Positions 1-8,250 of a DNA stretch of 64,000 bases are shown here, piece after piece. The notes under the pieces are model-generated. The model was not told where the DNA came from, did no database searches, and saw only the letters and a program-made list of their open reading frames with translations. The DNA comes from Leptospira chreensis (GTDB lineage Bacteria > Spirochaetota > Leptospiria > Leptospirales > Leptospiraceae): positions 3,566-67,565 of the forward strand of contig NZ_JAFFPS010000070.1 in assembly GCF_016919165.1 (NCBI RefSeq), given 5' to 3'. Every line of letters starts with the position of its first letter. Position 1 is the first letter of the stretch. A program made the translations under genes and the position numbers.

Positions 1-3000
1 TGGCTTTCATAGATTTCATCCATGTCTAGTACATCTAATGACCTGATGATTTCTCTTTTTTCGGCTGAATCTAAAATTGCACGTAGAAGTTCTAAGCCAC
101 GATTTCTGGAAATCTTATCTGACTCATATTGTTGTTGGTAAGACCGTATACAACGATAACATCCATCGGAACCGATTCCAAAGATTTCTTCTTTTCCACA
201 CTCACAATCTCTTAATCCAATCTCAGCTTGTCTGAAGACATCTATGATTCCTTCAGCTAATTTTCCATCTTCACCTTTTTCGTTGAAAAGCGCTTTTAGA
301 AATCCTGTGCCTCCAGGAACTGCATCCATTAATACGAGATAATATCGAGTAAAGATTCTATCTGGATCAGGAATTGCTTGGAGTGAAATCAGAATATGCG
401 CTGGTGTCCCTTTAAACTTAAGCCTTAGTCCAAACCGAATACATGCTTCTAGGGTCGGTAATCTTTCTAAAGTGACCTTCGGTAAAATTAATCGAATCGC
501 TTCGGATTCTAATTCTCTGTAAAGGTATGCATTTTCAAAACCATATTCCAAGGATTTGGTGATCGACTTCCTTGCAGCATTTTCAACTTTTTGTTTGTGC
601 CTACAAAATGAAGTATGGTAACTAAGTAACTTTGCTTCTTTTACAGATTGTGGTAACACTGAACCGCAATCCGTACAAATTTTGAATCCTTCGGGCATCA
701 CTTTCGTTTGATGGAATTGCACACCATTATTTTCAGTGACTAACTCATGTAAGTATCCACCATTTACTTCTCTTACTTTTAGTTTTTCTAAAAATTCGAT
801 TCCAAAGCCAGTGGCAATATTCCCGATCGTTGGGGAAGCGGAATTTTTGGTAGAATCAAACAATTCTGTTGTATGATAAAAACCCCTTTGCCTTTCTTCA
901 TCTTGGTCCCCGGAAAATCCCTTAGTTGAATCAATCACAGAGATTGCTCCTGACTTATGAAACGGAAGGAATTTTCTCTTTTGAGATAATTCAGCGAAAG
1001 AATTGCTTTGATTAGATAAATAACCGCATTGCGGGCATTTGTCGGGAATATGCTTTGATTCCGATAACTGGTCTAATAAATAACCACAATTCCCGCAAAT
1101 AGATTTTTCTTCAAAAAGATCGTGATCTCCTTTTCGGATTTGAAGTCTTTGTATTTCGAATTGTTTCTTTCCTATATAAAATTGATTCCAAGGCGCCAAT
1201 TCCTTGATTGCCGCTGAAGCAGGTCTGAACAATGTATAAGTTTTTGTGGTAACTTCTGGCGAATCATCCGATCCCTTTTTTTGATTATAAATCGTTCCTT
1301 CAAATAATACTCCACGTTCTGGGAATGCATAATTCGGAAGTACGCCTTCATTTGTCCAAAGTTCTAAGGTTGTCATTCTTAGCATTTCAGCCTTTCTACC
1401 TTGAAGGTGTTTTAATTCTCGATTTAATTCATTTTTTTGTTCTTCAGTAAGATCTGTTCTTTTGAGTGAGTTGTTTATCGATTCAATGTTTTTAACTAAT
1501 AATTGATTCCTTGAAAGGATATCCGATTGAATTTCATGGAACAAATTTTGTATTTTTTCTAAACTACAATCTTGTTTTAATTTGAGCCTCGTTTCATCTG
1601 AAATATTCGTAAAGAGTACACTAAATTGTTGGAACAATTGACTATGATCTTTTGATAACCACAACATGAAACGTCCAAATTGGCTTTCTGGATCATTCCA
1701 CTCCTCTAACCACCTCTTTACTATTCCTGGAATTTCATCCCATTGTTTGGTTTTGGTTGCTTGGTCCATACAGAATCCAATAAATTGTCTTGAAAGTACG
1801 GAAGGTGCATCTAACCAACATCCAGGTGCATTGATTTTTCCCTTGAGTAATGCCATGGGCCGAGCATAGAAGAATAAATCATGAGGTCTTTGGTTTACTA
1901 TCGCTAGAATCAATGCAGAACCTGTTGATCTTCCAGCCCTTCCTACTCTTTGTAAATAATTTGCTGTCGTTGGAGGGACAGAACATAGTAGAGTCGCACT
2001 CAGATCACCAATATCTATACCCATCTCCAAAGTGCTGGTACAAGCTAATATATTTGGTTCATCTGCCAGTTTGCCCTTAATAAACCCATCTTCTATTTCT
2101 TCTCGATCTTTCGTAGCGAGTAAACCTGTATGTTCTTCGGCAACTACCCTTCTGACCAAATTGGATCGGTATCGATCGTTATAGTACTTTTGACGATCAC
2201 TTAAATGTGATTCAATATAGAATCCTTCTTTTGCATGGAACTCTAGAGAAGGATGATTTATCCATAATTCTTTTAAATGGCTTGGAACGAGTAAATTCTT
2301 CTTTGTTTTAGAACACTTTAATAATGTAACATCCGTTGTAATGTATGTGTGTTCTGTTGTAACTAAATAATATTCTTGGTTACTTTGACCTTCTAGTTTG
2401 ATGAGTAACTTTGTTTCGAGCGATTGATCAACAAAGAGAAACTTGAGTTGTGATTTTTCATTTTCGCCAATGCCTTCAATTTGCGATAAATTGAGGGCTT
2501 TGAACATCCATTGATCAAACCAATTTTTATATTGAAACTCTGAGAAGATAGGAAGAGATTCTTTCTGTTTGGTCTGCACTCGTGATAAAAATTGAGGAAT
2601 GCGATGTCCTTTTTTTGTCCAAAATGCACTCTTCGAGTATTCACGCATGAAAGGGTGATCGACTGCTCCAATCGATTTACATTTATTTAAAATTCCATAA
2701 ATCCATAATCTCACATCTGCTTTTTCAATCTTTCGAAAGAGAGGTGAAATTTGTTCTAATCGGAGGTGGATTCGTTCGACGGTTTTATCTACAAAATCTT
2801 CAACCCAAAACAATGTAGAGGAGCCAGACCAATCCAACGATCTACCTTGGAAATAACTACTCGCATATTCTTGTAAAATGGACCAATTGAGTTGTTTAAC
2901 AATACTATTGAATAAAGTAGAAGGAAGTTCTTTCTCTTTGCTTACTTTATATTTTTGCCATTCCACCATATCTTCCCAATCAGGTGGCAAGAGAGTTGCA

Positions 3001-5165
3001 AAGGCATTCTTTTTGCCAAGCGTTGGGTTCATTGATTCGGCAGTTTCTAATAATAACTTGGTAAGTGCCTCAAAGGAAACTTTGCCGTTCTTATCCGTAA
3101 GTGACTTAGTAATTAATGTTCGTAAGGTGAAGAGAAAAGATCTTGAGGAAAAAAATCCCGCTCGGTGTGATGCATCTTGCACGGAGTCAGTGAATGCTAA
3201 TAATTTTGGATTTTCATTTAAGGGATTCCCAAAGAGTTCATCAATACCAACGGATGCTAATGTTGCACTTTGTGTTCCAATGAACATAGGTCCATGGTAG
3301 GAAACACAATCTGGGCATACCTGTTTACCTTGGAGGATTCCAGTCTCATCCTGAGGGACAACATATTGATCCCAAAGGACTGGGAAGGAATCCTTTGAGA
3401 GACTCAACTTGTGCGACTTTCTTTTCTTTAAAAATACAAAGTTATTGGGATCAAATTCACCGATGTTTAGGAGTTGGTCCTTAAATTCTACGTCTTCGAT
3501 CTTGATGTCTCGAAATAAAATAATATAAGGGCTTCGGTATTTGTCTCCACCTTCAAAGAATTTTCGATAGATATCCTTGGCATTTTGTGGAGGAGCAAGT
3601 CGAGCCCCAGGTGTACCAAACTGAGCTCCAATTTCTTCTTCTGTTCCTGCTTCCACAAGGCCCACCCAACCAGAGTTCCCACAATCTCTGCAATGATAGG
3701 CTGGCAATGCATGGATTCCATTTGGCAATTCATCGAGCCATAAAAACTTAGATTCTTTATGATCGAGACTTCGACCGATTCGTCTCATCTCGCGAATCCA
3801 CAATTGGACCTGCATCGGAAGGAAGGGCACAGTAAAATTTCCGACCTTTCTCTTTGCAAAATGGAATAGAGACAAAAAGGAAAATAAATATCTTTCAACA
3901 AGCTCTATAGAGAAAGCACGAAAGGTTGGATAACTCAGACTGATTTCTTTGGTGAATTCATTCCATTCCCAAGGTGTTTTTCCTAATTTTTTTTCCTGAT
4001 CAAACCTGGTTAAAATAACATTATATAAATCTGAATTTTCTATCCACTTTCCTAGATCGATTGGATCACTTGGTGCTTTCCAAAGAGTAGTTTGTCTGAT
4101 GCAATAAAATTCCTTTGTTTCCCCTTGGTTGGGTAAAAGAAAATCTGGTTTTGGCAAACTTAAAGTTTGATTCTGATTTCCAGACAACACCTCTGATGCG
4201 CTGAGTCTATCTTCGAGCAAGATCGCACTTGGTTCTATGGATTCACCGGACAATGTCGAAGCAAAGTCGGCCAATCTCTTACGAGGAGTGTCCATTGCTT
4301 CTTCCATATCACTTGCAAACTCTTTCGAATTCTTTTTGTCATCTCCTGAATCTAAAGTTGCACTTGTACCAATAAAACAAAGTGAGTTTGGACTTACATC
4401 GAGTCTCGACTTAAGCCTTCTGATAAGGCATGCGACATCAGTTCCTTGGGCCCCATCATACGTATGAAGCTCATCTAATACTAGATATTTCAAAGTATCT
4501 GGGTTATTTTTCTCCCAAAGCCCTCTGTCTGTTGGTCTCATTAAGAGAAAATCTAACATTTTATAATTGGTTAACAAAATATCAGGCGGGTGTAATTTTA
4601 AGGTATCGTGGTCTGTGATTCCACCATCCTCCGTAACGGACTTTCTTCCTTGCCTTTTTTCAGATCGACCCGTATATGTTCCTACTGTAATTTTTGCATC
4701 CTTTAACTTTTGGAACTGAGAAATCGTTTTCGCAAACCGTTTCTCTTGGTCTGTTGCCAGAGCATTCATAGGATAAAGAACGATCGCTTTGATTCCTTGT
4801 TTCCCTTGTAATTTTGCCTCTAATGCATATTCCAATAAAGGATAAAGGAAACATTCTGTTTTCCCTGAACCAGTTCCCGTGGTGACAATGGTATGTTTGC
4901 CTTCTTTGATTCTACCCCATGCCAAATCTTGATGGATGTAGGGATGAGGTACTTCGCCAAAGGAAAAATAACTATCTTTCTTACTAGTGGTTTTCCGGAA
5001 TGGAAGGCGAAAATCTACCCAAGGTCCCTTTGTAATACCAAATTCAGGATCATTAATGAACTCTTCGAATGCCTTACGAAGGTAGTCTTCTTTAAAATCA
5101 AATGTTGATCTTAAATAGTATAATACTTGTTCTTTGATGTTTTGCGCGAGTATTTCAGGTAACAT
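1..5165 (-). CDS. Giant DEAD/DEAH-box helicase with DUF1998-type C-terminus (partial, runs off window)
   Basis: The frame stays open from the ATG at 5165 to the window edge, at least 1721 residues, so the C-terminus is missing. Visible motifs are a Walker A TGTGSGKT near residues 96-103, a DELH Walker B near residue 228, and helicase C motifs (STLEMGIDIGD, then QRVGRAGRSTGS). Zinc-type cysteine pairs appear in mid-protein (HCRDCG, CPDC) and again near the window edge (DCECG, then CYRCIRSYQQQY); the last is the signature of DUF1998/MZB proteins. In DISARM the helicase DrmA and the DUF1998 protein DrmB are separate; here both parts sit in one chain, as in DruE of Druantia or the repair helicase MrfA. 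The ATG follows the stop of the DUF262 gene directly, so the two are translationally coupled. Likely role: ATP-driven translocase of the defence operon. The fold assignment is firm; the system assignment is inference. Confidence 0.85.
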   Translation of the reverse strand, partial: MLPEILAQNIKEQVLYYLRSTFDFKEDYLRKAFEEFINDPEFGITKGPWVDFRLPFRKTTSKKDSYFSFGEVPHPYIHQDLAWGRIKEGKHTIVTTGTGSGKTECFLYPLLEYALEAKLQGKQGIKAIVLYPMNALATDQEKRFAKTISQFQKLKDAKITVGTYTGRSEKRQGRKSVTEDGGITDHDTLKLHPPDILLTNYKMLDFLLMRPTDRGLWEKNNPDTLKYLVLDELHTYDGAQGTDVACLIRRLKSRLDVSPNSLCFIGTSATLDSGDDKKNSKEFASDMEEAMDTPRKRLADFASTLSGESIEPSAILLEDRLSASEVLSGNQNQTLSLPKPDFLLPNQGETKEFYCIRQTTLWKAPSDPIDLGKWIENSDLYNVILTRFDQEKKLGKTPWEWNEFTKEISLSYPTFRAFSIELVERYLFSFLSLFHFAKRKVGNFTVPFLPMQVQLWIREMRRIGRSLDHKESKFLWLDELPNGIHALPAYHCRDCGNSGWVGLVEAGTEEEIGAQFGTPGARLAPPQNAKDIYRKFFEGGDKYRSPYIILFRDIKIEDVEFKDQLLNIGEFDPNNFVFLKKRKSHKLSLSKDSFPVLWDQYVVPQDETGILQGKQVCPDCVSYHGPMFIGTQSATLASVGIDELFGNPLNENPKLLAFTDSVQDASHRAGFFSSRSFLFTLRTLITKSLTDKNGKVSFEALTKLLLETAESMNPTLGKKNAFATLLPPDWEDMVEWQKYKVSKEKELPSTLFNSIVKQLNWSILQEYASSYFQGRSLDWSGSSTLFWVEDFVDKTVERIHLRLEQISPLFRKIEKADVRLWIYGILNKCKSIGAVDHPFMREYSKSAFWTKKGHRIPQFLSRVQTKQKESLPIFSEFQYKNWFDQWMFKALNLSQIEGIGENEKSQLKFLFVDQSLETKLLIKLEGQSNQEYYLVTTEHTYITTDVTLLKCSKTKKNLLVPSHLKELWINHPSLEFHAKEGFYIESHLSDRQKYYNDRYRSNLVRRVVAEEHTGLLATKDREEIEDGFIKGKLADEPNILACTSTLEMGIDIGDLSATLLCSVPPTTANYLQRVGRAGRSTGSALILAIVNQRPHDLFFYARPMALLKGKINAPGCWLDAPSVLSRQFIGFCMDQATKTKQWDEIPGIVKRWLEEWNDPESQFGRFMLWLSKDHSQLFQQFSVLFTNISDETRLKLKQDCSLEKIQNLFHEIQSDILSRNQLLVKNIESINNSLKRTDLTEEQKNELNRELKHLQGRKAEMLRMTTLELWTNEGVLPNYAFPERGVLFEGTIYNQKKGSDDSPEVTTKTYTLFRPASAAIKELAPWNQFYIGKKQFEIQRLQIRKGDHDLFEEKSICGNCGYLLDQLSESKHIPDKCPQCGYLSNQSNSFAELSQKRKFLPFHKSGAISVIDSTKGFSGDQDEERQRGFYHTTELFDSTKNSASPTIGNIATGFGIEFLEKLKVREVNGGYLHELVTENNGVQFHQTKVMPEGFKICTDCGSVLPQSVKEAKLLSYHTSFCRHKQKVENAARKSITKSLEYGFENAYLYRELESEAIRLILPKVTLERLPTLEACIRFGLRLKFKGTPAHILISLQAIPDPDRIFTRYYLVLMDAVPGGTGFLKALFNEKGEDGKLAEGIIDVFRQAEIGLRDCECGKEEIFGIGSDGCYRCIRSYQQQYESDKISRNRGLELLRAILDSAEKREIIRSLDVLDMDEIYES

Positions 5166-6797
5166 CTATTGATTCACGAAGGATAAAATTCTTTTTTCTA
5201 GTTCTTCTTTACGAGCAATTACATGATGAGGATACCATGCATTTTGGCCTCTTGATAAATCGCGAAGATCTTGCACTTTTGATTTTGCGTATTTATCTCT
5301 CTTACGACCGAAAAATTCGTTTTGAGCTGAAATATTTAAGTTCTCTTCAAAAGGTGCTAAGTTTCCAATCGAGTTCAATAATTTATCATAGGAATCTTCA
5401 TCCCAATTATCATAATGATTCCATTTTCTGGGCAAAATATGTTCAACATGAATCTTGCGATTCAAAAAATCGTAAAAATCTTTCTGGTTCTGATTTGGAT
5501 TTAAACTGGCACCTAACAAAATGAGCAGTCGGTTATATCTTCCGAATTCACCATTTATGAGTCTTGATTCAAACTCTTTAAGATCATCTTGATAACCTGC
5601 TTTTAAATAGGATACAAAATCACCATTATTTTGAATCATTACACACAAGCTATATATATGATCTTTAATTTTATTAACAGAATTATAAACAAGTCCTCTC
5701 ACAGTAACATATTTCGTAATTGCATTCAGGAGTTTAGTAAATTCATTGAGTTTTGCAGAGTCCAAAATTAAGGTTTCAGTATTTGAATCATATTCAGCAT
5801 TTTGATTTAGAAATACATAAAGTGGAAACATCCAATAATAATTCGGATAGGACCTTAAAATTTCCCAATTGACCATCATTTCAGTTGGAACCGAATTATT
5901 TTCTTCTACGTCAAAACATTTCTTAAGAGTAAACATAACGTTAGTCCAATCCTGCAGGATTTCTGGTTTTTTGAGAAAGAATGTTCGCATAGCCACTTCT
6001 TTTTCTTTGATACCTAATTTAGCACGGAGAATGTGCATATAAACACGGAATAACCAATCATGTGATTTGAGCTGGCTCCAAGATTTTACAAATTCATCCT
6101 TCTTATCCTCAGATGCTTTATGTAGTTTTGCTTTAAAGATATCGGCATCAGACAATGGAAGGCCACGGTTATTGATTGTATCGAATAATGTAAGTGCATC
6201 ATCTTGGCTTCCACACTTTATAGGCAGTAATACTAGATTGTTTAGAACCAATGATATCAATCGCTCCATTTTTCCCGGATTAGAGTTAGCATTGATCCAA
6301 AATTCTTCCAATTTATCTTTGAAATATTGAAAATTAGTTTGGAATCGTTTCGATGGAAGATTCACCCCTTTGTTTAAAATAATTTTCTCCATCGATTGGA
6401 AATCATCTGAGAGAACCTCGGAAACCAAGCGTAGTTCATCTAGAAAATTCTCCGTTGTTGGATGCTTCTTTTGCATACAACTCTTCAATGCGTGCGAAGT
6501 AGCAGACTTTTCATAGAGAGCTTTAATTAATAGCTGAAGCGTTGTTAACCTTTGTTGCCCATCAATTACATAGTTATCTGTATCCGAATTATCTTTCTCA
6601 AAGACAACAATTGTTCCCATAAAATACTTATCCTCAGCATTATTATCTTCTAAGTTTTCATAATATTCCATGAGGTCAGTCCATAGCTGATCACACTCTT
6701 CGGTATCCCAGGAATACGGTCTTTGAAAGTCAGGTATATAATAATTGGTTGCGAATATAGATTTAAGTGTTTTTGGTGATGCTTCTAATGCTTTCAT
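5166..6797 (-). CDS. GmrSD-like DUF262/DUF1524 nuclease
   Basis: This 543-aa protein begins with a DUF262 domain: IPDFQRPYSW at residues 21-30 and the DGQQR signature at 79-83, which in this family binds and hydrolyses nucleotide. The C-terminus is a DUF1524 HNH domain with HVEHILPR at 450-457, followed by GNLAP and an N-x(7)-F-x(2)-KR pattern. This is the single-chain layout of GmrSD/BrxU-type enzymes, known as modification-dependent (type IV) restriction endonucleases. It lies inside an operon that also encodes an adenine methylase, so it may act as the nuclease arm of the system rather than as an independent enzyme; that is inference. It starts 22 bases after the 100-aa gene and its stop abuts the helicase start. 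Confidence 0.85.
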   Translation of the reverse strand: MKALEASPKTLKSIFATNYYIPDFQRPYSWDTEECDQLWTDLMEYYENLEDNNAEDKYFMGTIVVFEKDNSDTDNYVIDGQQRLTTLQLLIKALYEKSATSHALKSCMQKKHPTTENFLDELRLVSEVLSDDFQSMEKIILNKGVNLPSKRFQTNFQYFKDKLEEFWINANSNPGKMERLISLVLNNLVLLPIKCGSQDDALTLFDTINNRGLPLSDADIFKAKLHKASEDKKDEFVKSWSQLKSHDWLFRVYMHILRAKLGIKEKEVAMRTFFLKKPEILQDWTNVMFTLKKCFDVEENNSVPTEMMVNWEILRSYPNYYWMFPLYVFLNQNAEYDSNTETLILDSAKLNEFTKLLNAITKYVTVRGLVYNSVNKIKDHIYSLCVMIQNNGDFVSYLKAGYQDDLKEFESRLINGEFGRYNRLLILLGASLNPNQNQKDFYDFLNRKIHVEHILPRKWNHYDNWDEDSYDKLLNSIGNLAPFEENLNISAQNEFFGRKRDKYAKSKVQDLRDLSRGQNAWYPHHVIARKEELEKRILSFVNQ

Positions 6798-6819
6798 TTA
6801 ATTTGTTCCTAACCTTTGT

Positions 6820-7122
6820 TTAATCCATTTTTTCGAGCATAATTTTTCTAACTATGCCTAACGCACGCTCAACGAATAATTCTTTTGTCTCACCCGGTAA
6901 AGGAGGAGCCAACTTATTGTCGATTAAGTCTACGAACTCTGAACTTGTTGCAAAATTCACCATTTCTGATGCAAATTTTTCTTTTTCCAAATCATCCAAA
7001 TTAGGGACTTGCAAGATCTCCGATCGGATTTCTGCGATTGCGTTTCTCTGTTCACTTTCTGTTAATAAATTTTGATTTACCTTTGACTTCCATTCTTCAA
7101 TGAACTTCCTAAGCGCACCCAT
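6820..7122 (-). CDS. Small protein of unknown function in the defence operon
   Basis: A 100-aa, charged, probably all-helical protein (starts MGALRKFIEEW, ends VRKIMLEKMD). I recognise no family. Its ATG shares one base with the stop of the 54-aa gene upstream (TAATG), a strong sign of coupled translation and of being a genuine operon member. There is no signal peptide, membrane segment or cysteine motif. It could be an adaptor or regulator for the GmrSD-like nuclease that follows 22 bases later, but this is only inferred from position. Confidence 0.7.
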   Translation of the reverse strand: MGALRKFIEEWKSKVNQNLLTESEQRNAIAEIRSEILQVPNLDDLEKEKFASEMVNFATSSEFVDLIDNKLAPPLPGETKELFVERALGIVRKIMLEKMD

Positions 7123-7286
7123 TACTTATTTACCTTCGAGTCATAGAATTTTTCAATAATAGGTCGCCACATATCCTCTACCTTAATTAAGATTTTTTTC
7201 TTCGTTTCTGGAGGTAAATTCATCCAGATCATGTGAAGAAATTTAATGAGTTTGATAAGGACTTCTTTGAGTGCTTGCAAATTCAT
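7122..7286 (-). CDS. 54-aa coupled small ORF in the defence operon
   Basis: The ATG at 7286 overlaps the stop of the YaaW/J-domain gene (ATGA), and the TAA at 7124-7122 overlaps the start of the next gene (TAATG). It therefore fills exactly what would otherwise be a 160-base hole in a packed operon. The product is a short amphipathic, lysine-rich peptide (begins MNLQALKEVLIKL, contains WMNLPPETKKK). No family is recognised. The double overlap is the main evidence that it is translated. Confidence 0.6.
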   Translation of the reverse strand: MNLQALKEVLIKLIKFLHMIWMNLPPETKKKILIKVEDMWRPIIEKFYDSKVNK

Positions 7287-8248
7287 TTGATACCTCTCTC
7301 CATTTTGATTGTTTCATATGCGGAGTTAATTTCTGCTGTTTTGTCAGTGTGCTTCTTTCTTTCAATTTTATCAGCGACCGAATGATTATCAGGATGGTAT
7401 TTCTTCATTTTTGTATGGTAAAACCTTTTGATTTGGTCATTGCTAGCTGATCGATTGACTCCAAGGATATTGTAAGGATCTTCTTTAGAATCCGATTGTT
7501 TTGGATTCGTAATCCCAGGTTCTTGTGCTTCTAAATTTTTTTTCATCCGAAGTCCAGCGATAAAAACCACAATCGGAATCGTAACACGATATGCAGGCCC
7601 AGACAAATCGATTCCGCCCCAAACTGCAGTAATGGCAAGACCTATGGGACCTGCGAAGAATGATAGACCTCGCATGAGGAATGCATTCGTTCCTAGGCGC
7701 AATCCATGGCCTAATACTTGTCTTGCTACTGCATTTGCAATGATCAGTGTTAGTTTATATGCTAAAAATCCCGAAGAGTTGATGGCAGTATGTAGAAATG
7801 CTACTGATAAAGCTCCAGACGGGACATCTGTATATTTAGAAAAATCCTCTTTTTTAAATTCTTCTGTGAAACTTTCTTTTTGCTCATCGGACATCTTTTC
7901 ATAAGCTTTCTCTAATAGGTGCGACAGAACCATTCGTTCTGCGGCTTCTGTACCTTGTGGGATCAATTCCTTTTTAATTCCCACTTTCCTTGCAACATCT
8001 TGGACAATTTGTGAATACTCTACACCTCCGCCACGCATTACATTTGCGATCGAGTTTCCACCGACTCTCTGGATTTCCTTGATCAATCTCCCCGTGTATT
8101 TGGAAGGATAAAACCGACCAATCAATTGGAAGTCATTGTCCTTCTTTAATTTGTTCAGTGATTTTTTTAAGAGCACATTCACAATATCATCCAATTCTTC
8201 ATCCGAACAGGACGTAAACAACGGTGTTAGATGCCTATCATACGCCAT
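7283..8248 (-). CDS. YaaW/UPF0174-like protein fused to a C-terminal J domain
   Basis: 321 residues. The N-terminus starts MAYDRHLTPLF and has the DUF3944-like 'SDEELDDIV' pattern, followed by a region with GGNSIANVMRGGGVEY that resembles the E. coli YaaW/UPF0174 family. A Gly/Ala-rich hydrophobic stretch around residues 185-235 (RGLSFFAGPIGLAITAVWGG) could contact membrane. The last about 65 residues form a J domain (DPYNILGVNRSAS, then KKYHPDNHS with the HPD motif), which would recruit an Hsp70 partner. It starts 2 bases after the methylase stop. YaaW-like proteins are of uncertain function. The fusion to a J domain inside a methylase/helicase operon is unusual and may point to chaperone-assisted assembly or sensing. 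Confidence 0.75.
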   Translation of the reverse strand: MAYDRHLTPLFTSCSDEELDDIVNVLLKKSLNKLKKDNDFQLIGRFYPSKYTGRLIKEIQRVGGNSIANVMRGGGVEYSQIVQDVARKVGIKKELIPQGTEAAERMVLSHLLEKAYEKMSDEQKESFTEEFKKEDFSKYTDVPSGALSVAFLHTAINSSGFLAYKLTLIIANAVARQVLGHGLRLGTNAFLMRGLSFFAGPIGLAITAVWGGIDLSGPAYRVTIPIVVFIAGLRMKKNLEAQEPGITNPKQSDSKEDPYNILGVNRSASNDQIKRFYHTKMKKYHPDNHSVADKIERKKHTDKTAEINSAYETIKMERGIK

Positions 8249-8250
8249 CC

